Assembly (NCBI GenBank): GCA_024236095.1
Contig: JACKLD010000014.1
Span: forward strand, 1-64,000
Length of the DNA stretch: 64,000 nucleotides
Reading direction: 5' to 3'
Origin: Pseudomonadaceae bacterium
GTDB taxonomy: Bacteria > Pseudomonadota > Alphaproteobacteria > UBA2136 > UBA6156
Part shown: positions 53,292 to 62,178 of the stretch, one piece after another
Numbering within the stretch: the stretch's first letter is position 1
Layout of the letters: the number at the start of each line of letters is the position of its first letter
The notes under the pieces: model-generated
What the model saw: only the letters and a program-made list of their open reading frames with translations
The model's database searches: none
Told to the model about the DNA's origin: nothing
Position numbers and translations under genes: made by a program

Positions 53292-53759
53292 TCAACTTGC
53301 CTTTTTAGAAAAAGATGATAGCACCTCTGCATGCTTATTGTATAAAGCGACAAAGTAACTGTTTAGTTTACTCCATCGTTCCTGACGACCACTAAACCCC
53401 TTAGGTGTGCTTATGATACTGAAAAAAGCCGCACCAAATTGCAGAGCGAAGAAGTTGGGATGGCCTTTAAATGACCGAGCATCTCTTACCATTCTGTTGA
53501 CCGTAGCTGTTGCTGAAAGAATAAAAAGGTTTGGTTCATCAGGGTTCATTAAAAGCTCTATAACTTCCTCACCTTCAATAGGCTCTCCCATATTACCTAG
53601 CGTGTTGTGAATGAGGTTAACACTATTACCCACAGACATCATCTCAATCACGTCTACACCTTCATGCTCTTTTAAGAACATGTCCATTGCCCACATAGCT
53701 TGTGAGGCGCACCCTAAAGAAGTAGCATGTGCAGCTTTTTGAAAGAATTTAAAAATCAT
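53292..53759 (-). CDS. Hypothetical protein of the tRNA-Ala element
   Basis: A 155-residue soluble protein with no recognised family. It starts MIFKFFQKAAHATSLGC and ends in Ser/Lys. There is no signal peptide or membrane segment and no catalytic motif that I can name. GC is low, like the rest of the element. It lies downstream of the lipoprotein gene (17 bp) and may be co-transcribed with it. Confidence 0.55.
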   Translation of the reverse strand: MIFKFFQKAAHATSLGCASQAMWAMDMFLKEHEGVDVIEMMSVGNSVNLIHNTLGNMGEPIEGEEVIELLMNPDEPNLFILSATATVNRMVRDARSFKGHPNFFALQFGAAFFSIISTPKGFSGRQERWSKLNSYFVALYNKHAEVLSSFSKKAS

Positions 53760-53776
53760 CTAACACTCCATACAAT

Positions 53777-54343
53777 TTATTTTAGTTCATCGATTGAATA
53801 CGATACGGATGTTTGGTTGGCGTTAAGAATCTGAATTTTATAACCTTCGGCTATAATTTCTTTGTTGCTGTCTTTCAGAGAGATATTAATATTTACATCT
53901 TGTTGTGGGAAGTATTGGGCTTGGGGGGTGTTGGGCATAACTACTGTAGGTGGGGCAGAGGTTGTGGTGGTACCATTGTAAAGCACTCCCCCGATATTTC
54001 CTGAATGGTTGGATGTTGTAGTGTTGTTTACCACAAGAGGTGAAGAGTTCATGGTTGTCGCATTCGTTTCAATTGAAATGGTACGTCGAACAAAATGCGC
54101 GATTCCGTTTGATATACCTTTGTATTGAATCGTTGTTGTACCTGTGGGTGTTTTGCGTCCATATAAGTCGGCTTTGCCAAAGACATTGGGTAAGTCTTTT
54201 TCAGAGTTAACTTTGAGGATAACGTCTCCAACGCCAGCGATTAGAACTTTGTTGGTTGGTTGCTGAAGTTTTTGTGTGTGTTCAACTGATGCACATCCTA
54301 CCGTACTGATGGCTAAAGTTAAAAGAAGTATAAAGGCCTTCAA
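53777..54343 (-). CDS. Element-encoded lipoprotein
   Basis: A 188-residue predicted lipoprotein. I use a TTG start at 54343 because GGGAG lies 8 bases upstream and it yields a clean signal peptide, (M)KAFILLLTLAISTVGC with lipobox TVGC; the ATG 18 codons upstream does not. The mature part is Thr/Asn-rich with low-complexity stretches (NNTTTSNHSGNIGG, TTTTSAPPTV) and a C-terminal beta-like region (VNINISLKDSNKEI). Possibly an envelope modifier carried as cargo; function unknown. Confidence 0.6.
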   Translation of the reverse strand: MKAFILLLTLAISTVGCASVEHTQKLQQPTNKVLIAGVGDVILKVNSEKDLPNVFGKADLYGRKTPTGTTTIQYKGISNGIAHFVRRTISIETNATTMNSSPLVVNNTTTSNHSGNIGGVLYNGTTTTSAPPTVVMPNTPQAQYFPQQDVNINISLKDSNKEIIAEGYKIQILNANQTSVSYSIDELK

Positions 54344-54403
54344 AAGGTTTCTCCCAATTCCACTTTGTAGGTTATAGCCTACGGTAAATGTTGGCAATAG
54401 CCA

Positions 54404-55471
54404 TCACGATAGCGGCATGAAAGATAACGTGCTTGCTGGGATTAGCCGCGAGGTAAGGAGGCTTCGGCACGAGCAAGGTTTCACCATCTCGCGGGGATAG
54501 TCTCCGATGCCTGTATAGGGGTCTTCCTGTAAAGGTTCTGCTCCCGCCAAGGCATATAGCATGTTGATGTGAAGTGCTTGAAAGTCTAGCTCCACCGTAG
54601 GCTCACCGTTAATCAAAATGTCTTTACGGCTGGGAGATTCTCCACGCTTGCCGCTCTTCATATTTTGCCAGAATCCCCTGTAAAACCTTCCTCCACACTC
54701 CAAACTTTCGCGGCAGAAGAGCCGTGTAACATATTTGTTATAGGATTCCTTTAACGCGCCCTTAGCCAGCGTAATGCGGGTTTTTAAAAGCATATCGTTG
54801 TATTCGTTTAGAAAAACTTTGGTAGCCTTGCGTATGGTGCGCTCTTCTTTCGTGTCAAATTCGTCAAGAGGAATACACTTGGGAGGTTCTTTGTCTTTTC
54901 CATATTTTTCGTCCGCTGTTTCCGCTATACGGACTTCCATAAAATCACGCTTCATGGTCAACCGTTTGGGCAAGCTGGGAAGGCCATAGGGCAGTAGGAT
55001 GTCGGTCACAAAATGTTCCGTCAGCAGAAGACGGTTGTACTGGGGCATGTCGGGGAACTTGCCGTTAACCTTCGGGTTTCCGCTAGCAATGGTGACGTAA
55101 CCAGCCAGTTCAAGGGCCTCGGCAATCTTGGGTAGGTTTTGGGATAGCTTGAGGGGAGCGTTTTTCTTATTAAATCTTTGAATTGACTTCTTCATGTGAG
55201 GGTAGGCGAGAGCCAGCAAACGGTTATCTTGCAAACAAGAAGAAAGGCTTAGCAGGAGGGTTTTTAAGGTGTTTTTATTATCTTTGCTTGGTCTGATGTC
55301 TATAGTCTTGCAAACAGCGTGTAAGGCCTTTGTGAGACGCTTGTAACGGGATTCATCACAGGTTATCCCTGCGTCTATCAGGAGCCATTCATGTTCAAGG
55401 TAAAACAAGGGGTTCTCGGTAAGCTTTTGATGTGCCTTCTGAATAATATTGTTGGTTTTTGTGTTTTTCAT
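54404..55471 (-). CDS. Polymerase-like protein of the tRNA-Ala element, probably C-terminally truncated
   Basis: A 355-residue basic protein. The segment from about residue 263 reads GGRFYRGFWQNM, then RKDILINGEPTVELDFQALH and INMLYALAG. The order Arg-rich GR, aromatic-W-Q-N, hydrophobic strand, E-L-D-F, L-x-x-x-x-A resembles motif A of family A DNA polymerases (DYSxxELR), or of family B (DFxSLYP), with the Asp in ELDF as the metal ligand. After EDPYTGIGDYPREMVKP the frame runs into an unconvincing tail, and the alternative frame continues with protein-like sequence (ANPSKHVIFHAAIVMAIANI), so a frameshift near 54460 has probably removed the rest. Motifs B and C are not seen. A replication protein of the element is the working guess. 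Confidence 0.45.
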   Translation of the reverse strand: MKNTKTNNIIQKAHQKLTENPLFYLEHEWLLIDAGITCDESRYKRLTKALHAVCKTIDIRPSKDNKNTLKTLLLSLSSCLQDNRLLALAYPHMKKSIQRFNKKNAPLKLSQNLPKIAEALELAGYVTIASGNPKVNGKFPDMPQYNRLLLTEHFVTDILLPYGLPSLPKRLTMKRDFMEVRIAETADEKYGKDKEPPKCIPLDEFDTKEERTIRKATKVFLNEYNDMLLKTRITLAKGALKESYNKYVTRLFCRESLECGGRFYRGFWQNMKSGKRGESPSRKDILINGEPTVELDFQALHINMLYALAGAEPLQEDPYTGIGDYPREMVKPCSCRSLLTSRLIPASTLSFMPLS

Positions 55472-55930
55472 TTCATATATTCTACATTTTTATACATATA
55501 CTTACAATAGTTTTAGGGAGCATGTAACCCCTTTAGTACCTCCCTTCGTACTACCTAAGGCATTACCTCTATCTTCTCTCTCACACTTACTATATATATC
55601 AACATACTATAACATCTTAAAGCCTCCTTAGGGGGTACTTTATTATATACTTTAGATGCTTACCATGTATGTAGATAATACCTATATGTTACATAGCCTT
55701 AACTATTAATATTCATAAGTATATGTTTTTGTTGTTAAATATCCTAAAGTAACTATAAGTAGTTGTTATATATAAATATGTATGTCTTTAAATATGATTT
55801 AAGTGGGTTTCGTATCAACAAGTCTGTGGACAAACTGTTACAAAAGTTGTTACAATCTATTCGTAATCGGGTTCAACGTCCCTTCTGTAAAGCCCGCTGT
55901 GAGCCAACATTTGGTAACTTTTGCGGAGCG
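55472..55930. other. Very AT-rich non-coding end of the element
   Basis: About 460 bp made mostly of A and T (tatatatcaacatactataa, ttaactattaatattcataa), between the polymerase-like gene and attR. No gene is supported. Short inverted repeats and the TTGTTACAA pair near 55835-55855 suggest a replication or integrase-binding region. Confidence 0.5.
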
Positions 55931-55947
55931 TCCGCTTAGCTCCACCA
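55931..55947 (+). other. attR: 17-bp core repeat
   Basis: An exact copy of the last 17 bases of tRNA-Ala(GGC), TCCGCTTAGCTCCACCA, 3525 bp downstream of the tRNA end. No tRNA body accompanies it, as expected for the distal attachment site. Confidence 0.9.
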
Positions 55948-56118
55948 TTCATTTCAAACATTTAATGCGAAAATCGCGCTCTAGTTAAAACTCTCTAGGG
56001 TATCATAGTAGGTACCAACGCCTAGGCATGCGTCCAGCCAGCACGATGAAATCTGCGTTTGACGTAGGGCTGCAACCGATTGACTATGTTCTACGCATCA
56101 ATCATTGGGGATAACATC
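55948..56118. other. Promoter region of the UDG-MazG operon
   Basis: About 170 bp between attR and the uracil-DNA glycosylase gene. It contains tttgacgtagggctgcaac and gattgactatgttc, either of which could supply a -35, but spacing to a -10 is not convincing. No gene is seen. Confidence 0.35.
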
Positions 56119-56739
56119 ATGAACCTCTCCCACGTCACCACATTAAACGGCCTGCACGATGCGATTCGCGCGTTTCAGGGCTGTACCTTGAAGACTGGTG
56201 CCACCCGCACGGTGATTGGCGACGGCAACCCGCACGCGGGGATTGTACTGATCGGCGAGGCGCCGGGGGCCGAGGAAGACAAGCAAGGCATCCCGTTTGT
56301 CGGGCGCAGTGGCAAGTTGCTCGACCAAATGCTGGAGGCCATCGGACTTTCACGCCAGAAAGTTTACATCACCAACACGGTGTTTTGGCGCCCGCCGGAC
56401 AACCGCACACCAACACCTGCCGAGGTGGCCAGTTGCCGTCCGTTTTTGGATAAACATTTGAGTCTGTTAGCTCCCAAGCTGGTGTTATTGGTGGGAGGCA
56501 CCGCCGCCAAAACGGTTTTGAACACGGACGTCGGTATCGGCAAATTGCGGCGCCAGTGGCACATGCTGGAAAACCCGTATTTAAACACGCCGATTCCGGC
56601 GTTGCCGACCTTCCACCCCGCCTATCTGCTGCGTAACCCTCCCGCCAAAAAGGATGCGTGGGAGGACTTGAAGATGTTCCGCGACAGGGTGGTCGAGGCA
56701 GGCCTTCTGCAACTTGAAACAAAGGAGAGCGCTGCATGA
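56119..56739 (+). CDS. Type 4 uracil-DNA glycosylase
   Basis: Removes uracil from DNA; family 4 (thermostable UDGa type) with an iron-sulfur cluster. It has 206 residues. Core motifs are [57 protein letters not shown] and [10 protein letters not shown]. Cysteines in [10 protein letters not shown] and VASCRPFL fit cluster ligands, though not all four are obvious. I start at ATG 56119 (MNLSHVTTL), with GGGGA 8 bases upstream. It overlaps the next gene by ATGA. The pair protects DNA from uracil and aberrant nucleotides. Confidence 0.9.
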   Translation: MNLSHVTTLNGLHDAIRAFQGCTLKTGATRTVIGDGNPHAGIVLIGEAPGAEEDKQGIPFVGRSGKLLDQMLEAIGLSRQKVYITNTVFWRPPDNRTPTPAEVASCRPFLDKHLSLLAPKLVLLVGGTAAKTVLNTDVGIGKLRRQWHMLENPYLNTPIPALPTFHPAYLLRNPPAKKDAWEDLKMFRDRVVEAGLLQLETKESAA

Positions 56740-57083
56740 GCGACATGACATTGCGGGCATGGCAGGATGAGGTGGATGACTGGATTGGCAGGATGGGCGG
56801 CTACTTCAGCCCTCTTTCACAATTGGCACAGTTGACCGAGGAGGTGGGGGAACTGGCACGCCTCATCAACCGTGTGCATGGCGACCAAAGCTTCAAGAAG
56901 GGCGAGAAGGATGAGGCGGCGATTCCCGATGAAATGGCCGATATCTTGTTCACGCTAACGTGTTTGGCCAACAGCCTGAAAGTGGATTTGACCGATGCCG
57001 CCAAAGCCAATATGGCGAAAAAAACCCAACGCGATGCAGCGCGTCATGCGGGAAATAGTAAGTTGGGCGGAGCGTCAGCCTAA
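56736..57083 (+). CDS. MazG-like nucleotide pyrophosphohydrolase
   Basis: A 115-residue all-alpha NTP pyrophosphohydrolase of the MazG/YpjD type. The metal-binding helix LTEEVGELARLIN (ExxE) and the second acidic set DEMADILFTL (ExxD) are both present. Likely substrates are non-canonical or excess (d)NTPs. It overlaps the UDG gene by 4 bp, a logical pairing for keeping uracil and damaged bases out of DNA. Confidence 0.85.
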   Translation: MSDMTLRAWQDEVDDWIGRMGGYFSPLSQLAQLTEEVGELARLINRVHGDQSFKKGEKDEAAIPDEMADILFTLTCLANSLKVDLTDAAKANMAKKTQRDAARHAGNSKLGGASA

Positions 57084-57087
57084 ACGG

Positions 57088-57345
57088 TTAGTTGGCGGCA
57101 ATGCCGTCGACGTCAATCAGACGCGGGCAGCGGGCGCTGCCGACCTGGCCGACCATGGGGATGTCACTGTACGCCTGTTCTTTGTTGAGCACCTTCATGC
57201 CGTCGAAATATTTGCAGGAAAACACTCTCATCACGCCACTTTCACGAGGGGAGCCTTCATGAAACAACACGGCTTTGCCGGAAAAGTACAAGGCCGCCCA
57301 AGCAAGAATGGCAAGGGTGAGGACGCCGCCGAACAAACGGAACAT
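57088..57345 (-). CDS. YobH-like small membrane-anchored protein
   Basis: An 85-residue protein with one N-terminal membrane helix (MFRLFGGVLTLAILAWAALY), then a periplasmic part with conserved-looking cysteines (FSCKYFDGMKV, ARCPRLIDVD). The order helix-SGK-CxYFxG-VG-CPRL resembles YobH proteins, whose role is unknown. It is convergent with the MazG-like gene with a 4-bp gap. Confidence 0.6.
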   Translation of the reverse strand: MFRLFGGVLTLAILAWAALYFSGKAVLFHEGSPRESGVMRVFSCKYFDGMKVLNKEQAYSDIPMVGQVGSARCPRLIDVDGIAAN

Positions 57346-57482
57346 GAGATATCTCCTTAATTGTGAGGGTATTAAAGGGGATAGGAATGGGTTTGTAAAG
57401 GTGTTTTGGGTTGGTGCATAAAGTGACTATTTCACGCGCAGATTGTCTTGTCTGGGCCTAGGGGGTGACATAGGCACATAAC

Positions 57483-58454
57483 TTAAAATTTCACACCCAC
57501 CGTAATCGCCCCAAACACCTGCCCGCGTTTTTGGCCGTGAAACTCCGGCGTGCGGTACACGGCGGTGTAGCCGAATTGCGCCCGCTTGTAGGTAAGCAAA
57601 AATCCCGCCTGCACATCGGCGACAAGGTTTTTCTTGTCCACATGGGGGCCGTCGGCAAAGGTGTTGCCGTCCAAAAACAGGTTGCGCGCCACGCCGCGCA
57701 TTTCTAAGCCGGTAAACCACGTGAGCACGGGATGGCTTGGGCTTTGGAAATACCCCGTCCCCGGCAAGCTGGGGCGCACCCGCACGGGGTTGTCGACCAC
57801 CGCATCTTTGTCGCTGTCCCATCGCAGGGTTAAGCCTGCGGCAGCGTGGGTGTCCACATTGCCCAAGGCCGCACCCACATGGGGCGCCAGCGTGACCCGG
57901 CTGTCAGCCAGCGTGACGCCCGCCCACGTCGGCCAGCGCCGCTGGAAGGCGATGTTGATGGCCGGTTCATCCTTCAGCTGGTTGTCCCAGCCTTGCGGTG
58001 TGCGGGCATTTACCCAACCGTGCACCAGCTTTTGTGTGGGTTCACCCAGCGCCCCCGGCCCCACCCAGCCGACACTCAACTCCAAATCATTCACCTCATC
58101 ACGGGTGCCCTCGGTGATGCCCATTGTGGCGTATAAATGCGCTGCCCACGGACGGTCATGTGGCTGTGGGGTGGCAATGGTGATGTCCGACGGTGTATAA
58201 AGGTTCTGGCCGATGGAATACTGCACCAGCATCGGCGCGGTGGCATCCATCAGCGGCATGCGCTGTACCAACCAGTCGGCAAACCACGGTGGCTCAAAAT
58301 CGGCATCCAGCCATGCCGCGCGCGCGCCGTTGGTGTAGTAGGCATCGCCACTGTTGGTGTAAAAATCGTTCTCCGAGGAGAGGGTCAAAATCTGCTCGCG
58401 CGCCTGAACCGCAACGCTTAACCACAGTAAGGTAAAGGCCAGACGAAACATCAT
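57483..58454 (-). CDS. LpxR/DUF2219 outer-membrane lipid A deacylase-like protein
   Basis: Outer-membrane beta-barrel of 323 residues, signal peptide to about residue 18. The LpxR hallmark N-terminal motif is present: LSSENDFYTNSGDAYYTNG, with the Asn and Asp expected at the active site. It ends in an aromatic residue (ITVGVKF), as barrels do. LpxR removes the 3'-acyloxyacyl chain of lipid A in the outer leaflet. Its ATG overlaps the stop of the upstream GNAT-deacetylase gene (ATGA), so the two are coupled. Activity on this organism's lipid A is inferred. Confidence 0.8.
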   Translation of the reverse strand: MMFRLAFTLLWLSVAVQAREQILTLSSENDFYTNSGDAYYTNGARAAWLDADFEPPWFADWLVQRMPLMDATAPMLVQYSIGQNLYTPSDITIATPQPHDRPWAAHLYATMGITEGTRDEVNDLELSVGWVGPGALGEPTQKLVHGWVNARTPQGWDNQLKDEPAINIAFQRRWPTWAGVTLADSRVTLAPHVGAALGNVDTHAAAGLTLRWDSDKDAVVDNPVRVRPSLPGTGYFQSPSHPVLTWFTGLEMRGVARNLFLDGNTFADGPHVDKKNLVADVQAGFLLTYKRAQFGYTAVYRTPEFHGQKRGQVFGAITVGVKF

Positions 58455-60208
58455 GCCCCGTCTTTACCCTGCCAATATCCTTGATGTAACCCGTGGAAAA
58501 ACTTTACCGCGTTGTTGCCCAGTTTGTGGGTCAGGTAACCGCCTTCTTGCACAACCAGCATGGGTTTGCCAAAACGCCCGATAAGCTCGCCGATGCGTTG
58601 GAAATCGCTCGGCGTATTGGTCCACGTGCCGGTAGGGTCGCCACGGGCGGTATCGTAGCCCAGTGCCACCACCATGTAGTCGGGGTTGAAGCGCCGTATC
58701 CGTGCCAACGCTTTCTCCAGCGTGGCGATGTAATCGCCCGGAGACAGTTGCTCCGGCAACGCATAATTGATGTTGAAGCCCTTGCCCTTGCCTGCGCCGC
58801 GCTCCTCCGGAAAGCCGGTAAAATAAGGGTAGGCGTGGCGGGGGTGCCCGTGCAGCGAAACGGTCAACACGTCATCGCGCTGGTAAAAGATGTCTTGCTG
58901 GCCGTTGCCGTGATGGTAGTCGATATCCAGAATCGCGACCTTGCCGTGTCGGCTTAAGTAGTGCGCGGCCACCGCATTGTTGTTGAAGTAGCAAAACCCC
59001 CCGAACAAATCGTATTCGGCATGGTGCCCGGGCGGACGCACCAGCGCATAGGCCGCCCAATGACCGTCCAGCACGGCATCGGCGGCGGTCAGGGTGCAAT
59101 CCACACAGCGTTTGGCCACTTTGTAGGTGACACGGCTGAGCGGTGTGAACGTATCGATGCAGTAATATCCGGCCTGTGTCGGCAGGTCGTCCGGCGGACG
59201 TGCCGGATTGCGGATGGGGAACACATACGGATACACCACCTTGCCTTCCGGCAGGCGCTTGCTCATTTCCTTGAGGTAGTTCACCAGTTTGCCCGAGTGC
59301 ACCGCCCGAATATGCCGTTCATCGTAGACCCGTGGTTTGGCAGCGCAAAACAAATCGGTTTTTTCAAACGACTTCATGATCGCGGCAATCCGCACCGGTG
59401 ATTCCACGTACCCCCGCTCGCGCACATGGTGCAGGGCGTGCATGTCGTTCACCACCAGCCTTATTTGACGGCTGCGCTTCCGCTTGGCCGAAGGCACGCT
59501 CTTTTTGTCGGCGCGTTGCACATACCGCGGAGGCCGCAGCCTCACCGGTCCGTCGGACACCGAGCGTACCACAGCACGGATGTAGGCCGGCGGGCACAAA
59601 CTGCCATATTTGCGCTTCAAAATCGCTTGCACCGCCCGGCGTACCACGCTGCCTTGCGGAAGTTTGCGTGCCCCCAGCGCATCCAGCATCAAAAAGGGCA
59701 TGGCGTCGGTGCTGTTGGCCGACATGGGCTTCTGGTAGGCCGTATCCATAACCGGAAATACCCCGAACCGCTCATAAAACTTCAGGCGTGCTTGGTTGTC
59801 TTTCAAGACGAAGTCTGGTTGGCGCAAGTCGTCATCGGGCAGGCATTCGAATAAAACGCCCCAGTCGCCGAGCTCTTGGGCCTCTTCACGTACGCGATTG
59901 TACAAGGCCTCGCCCACCCCGCGCCGCCGTACCGCAGGTGTGGCCGCCACAAAGTCCAGATAGGTAAAGTGCAAATCGCTCATGTGGTACATCACCGCAA
60001 AGCCCAGCAATCTCTCCGAGGCATCCTCAGCCACGAACAAGATGGCCTTGAACTTCGCGCTTACCGGGTTTTTGATATAGGTCGGGATGTTGTCCACGTC
60101 TTCGGGGCGGGCATCGGGGAAGCGCTCGCGCAGGATATCACGCACGTTCACCATTACCCGCCGGTTGCCGGGCGAGACCCCATCGTAAATCTTGCGGATG
60201 CGGAACAT
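58451..60208 (-). CDS. GNAT acetyltransferase-histone deacetylase family fusion
   Basis: A 585-residue protein of two enzymatic domains. Residues about 1-165 form a GNAT domain: [21 protein letters not shown] (the R/QxxGxG acetyl-CoA loop is RRRGVG) and [13 protein letters not shown] basic linker (about 165-255, [16 protein letters not shown]) leads to an HDAC-family domain (about 255-575): [20 protein letters not shown] (about residue 394) and [18 protein letters not shown] supply the histidine dyad and zinc Asp/His ligands, with the distal VALGYD and EGGY. Bacterial relatives act on acetylpolyamines or acetyl-lysine. An acetyltransferase joined to a deacetylase is unusual. It heads an operon with LpxR-like. 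Confidence 0.85.
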   Translation of the reverse strand: MFRIRKIYDGVSPGNRRVMVNVRDILRERFPDARPEDVDNIPTYIKNPVSAKFKAILFVAEDASERLLGFAVMYHMSDLHFTYLDFVAATPAVRRRGVGEALYNRVREEAQELGDWGVLFECLPDDDLRQPDFVLKDNQARLKFYERFGVFPVMDTAYQKPMSANSTDAMPFLMLDALGARKLPQGSVVRRAVQAILKRKYGSLCPPAYIRAVVRSVSDGPVRLRPPRYVQRADKKSVPSAKRKRSRQIRLVVNDMHALHHVRERGYVESPVRIAAIMKSFEKTDLFCAAKPRVYDERHIRAVHSGKLVNYLKEMSKRLPEGKVVYPYVFPIRNPARPPDDLPTQAGYYCIDTFTPLSRVTYKVAKRCVDCTLTAADAVLDGHWAAYALVRPPGHHAEYDLFGGFCYFNNNAVAAHYLSRHGKVAILDIDYHHGNGQQDIFYQRDDVLTVSLHGHPRHAYPYFTGFPEERGAGKGKGFNINYALPEQLSPGDYIATLEKALARIRRFNPDYMVVALGYDTARGDPTGTWTNTPSDFQRIGELIGRFGKPMLVVQEGGYLTHKLGNNAVKFFHGLHQGYWQGKDGA

Positions 60209-60304
60209 GCCGCCACCCTACCATGCCGCCAAGCCCAGTTACATGGGGCAGATGCAATATTCCTCTTTCCAAACCGCGTATCGTTTGCTAGTAAGGGCGC
60301 CAGT

Positions 60305-60381
60305 CGGGGTGTAGCGCAGCCTGGTAGCGCGCAACGTTCGGGTCGTTGAGGCCGGAGGTTCGAATCCTCTCACCCCGACCA
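60305..60381 (+). tRNA. tRNA-Pro (anticodon CGG)
   Basis: 77 nt with encoded CCA. The acceptor CGGGGTG pairs with CACCCCG, the anticodon stem-loop CAACG-TTCGGGT-CGTTG gives CGG, and the T-arm is GGAGGTTCGAATCCTC. A terminator follows closely, and degraded recombinase genes lie beyond it. Confidence 0.97.
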
Positions 60382-60395
60382 TGAAGTTTGATTCT

Positions 60396-60418
60396 CCCCG
60401 CCTCTGGCGGGGATTTTT
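60396..60418 (+). terminator. Rho-independent terminator after tRNA-Pro
   Basis: A perfect 7-bp stem CCCCGCC/GGCGGGG with TCT loop, then ATTTTT. It ends the tRNA-Pro transcript 14 bp after CCA. Confidence 0.85.
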
Positions 60419-60546
60419 ACATTATTGGCGGCTGTTGGCGGGCTTTTGGGATTCTGGCGGACTGGAGAATAGAGTGGTTGGGGGGCCAGTTTCCCTGTTT
60501 TCGGGAAGATTCTCCAAACGGCGATTTGGCAGTCCTCATGGAGAGA

Positions 60547-62178
60547 TTACAGGGTGGCCAGGCGGGCGCGCTGGGTGGGCCAGTCGTGGTGGATGGCAAT
60601 TCCCGAGAGCAGGGTAATGCTCAATGCGGGCGGTTGGGTGCCGTCCAGAATGGACGTGACGATGTCTGGTGCCAGCAGGCCGAAGGGGAGGACGCGGCGG
60701 ACTTGGCGTTCGGCGATTCCCAGTTGGGTGGCGATGGCGTTCTGCGTTTGGCCTTCCTTCAACATGCGATTGGCGACATGGCCATGGGCTATGGCGCGGA
60801 CGAGTTCGGGGTTCGGTTCGCGGGGTTTGGAGAGATGGCCATCGGTAAGGATGTGGGTGGCGCCGCCTTCCACGGGTTTCAATTTAATGGGAATTAACTG
60901 GGAAAAATCGTCTTTGGCGGGTTGGGTGGTGTGGTATTGACCCTCCAAAATGGCCCGCATACCTTGGCGGGAGATGTGGAGGGTGACAGAGGTATTTGTG
61001 ATTTTTACCAAGGAGATAAGTGTTCGGATGAGGGTGTGGTGCTGGGAAGTTTGCTTGTTCCATTCGGCTGCGAGGCGTTGAGATTCCCGTCGCAGGAACA
61101 GGGAATTATTTTCCAGTATCTGGGAAACCAAATCGTCGTTTTGGAGCAGTTGATGGGAAAACCGCAGGACGAGGCTTTCAATCTCAGATGCGGGGATGCG
61201 GGCTAAAACACCGTCGGGGAGGTTCTTGCCTTGAAGGATGCCCTGGCTGATGTAATAACGGTAACGGCGGCCGTGCTTGTGGGCGTGGCCGGGGCTCATG
61301 GGGTTGCCGAGGGCATCGACCAATTTGCCAGCAAGCAGGCTGCGTTCCTTGCCACGGATGCGGTGGCGGTGGTTGGCGCGGGATTGATGCCGCAGGTTTT
61401 GAACGTTGTCCCATAACTCCTTGTCGATGATGGGCTTATGAAGTCCCTCATACACCTTGCCCTTGTGAGGAACTTTGCCGATGTAGATGGGGTTGGTGAG
61501 GATGTTGGAGAGGTTGCCCACGCGGAAGGGCTTGCCCGGGCGGGTGGTATGGCCTTGCGCGCGGAGCTGTTCGGCAAGGACGAGAACGCTGCCGAGACGC
61601 AGATACTCGGTGAAGATGTGGCGGATGAGGTTTGCTTCGGTGGGGTGGATGTGAAGTTGACGGTCTTTGGTGGTGTAGCCAAGGGGGACAGTGCCGCCCA
61701 TCCACATGCCTTTGGCCTTGCTGGCGGCGATCTTGTCGCGGATGCGTTCGGCCGTGACCTCGCGTTCAAATTGGGCGAAGGAGAGCAGAACATTGAGCGT
61801 AAGACGGCCCATGGAGGATGTGGTGTTGAACTGTTGGGTGACGGAGACGAAGGTGACGTTGTGGGCGTCGAACAATTCCACCATCTTGGCGAAATCGGCG
61901 AGAGAGCGGGTGAGACGGTCAATCTTGTAAACGACGATGGTGTTGACCTTGCCTGTCTTGATGTCGTTGAACAGGCGCTGCAGGGCGGGGCGATTCATGG
62001 TCCCGCCGCTCAGGCCGCCGTCGTCATAAGCTTCGGGGAGTGCCGTCCAGCCTTCATGTCGTTGGCTTGCGATGTAGGCGGCGCAGGCTTCACGCTGGGC
62101 GTCGAGGGAGTTGAAACCTGCTCCAGCCTCTTCGGTGATTTACGGTGTAGATGCACAGCGGATCTGTTCAGGTTTCAT
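60547..62178 (-). pseudogene. Large serine recombinase, N-terminal catalytic region disrupted
   Basis: From ATG 62178 the frame reads MKPEQIRCASTP, a TAA, then ITEEAGAGFNSLDAQREACAA and on in the same frame to the end. In intact relatives this region is RCAIYTRxSTEEGLEQ and so on, with the nucleophilic Ser just after Arg; here it is scrambled by small indels totalling six bases if that consensus is the ancestor, and the serine is lost. The rest is complete over 483 residues: resolvase core (YKIDRLTRSLADFAKMVE, FAQFEREVTAERIRDKIA), Recombinase domain (IYIGKVPHKGKVYEGLHKPI), and the distal part. The zinc-ribbon region lacks the usual cysteines. Several suspected indels fall in homopolymers, so assembly error is possible. 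Confidence 0.8.

Noticed and set aside
55911..55947. Second tRNA-Ala gene
   Set aside because: Only the last 17 bases of the tRNA are present; there is no D-arm, anticodon arm or 5' acceptor strand. It is the attR copy.
56080..56118. Upstream start for the uracil-DNA glycosylase
   Set aside because: The frame extends 13 codons upstream but the ribosome site GGGGA is placed for the ATG at 56119, and the extra residues are not family-like.
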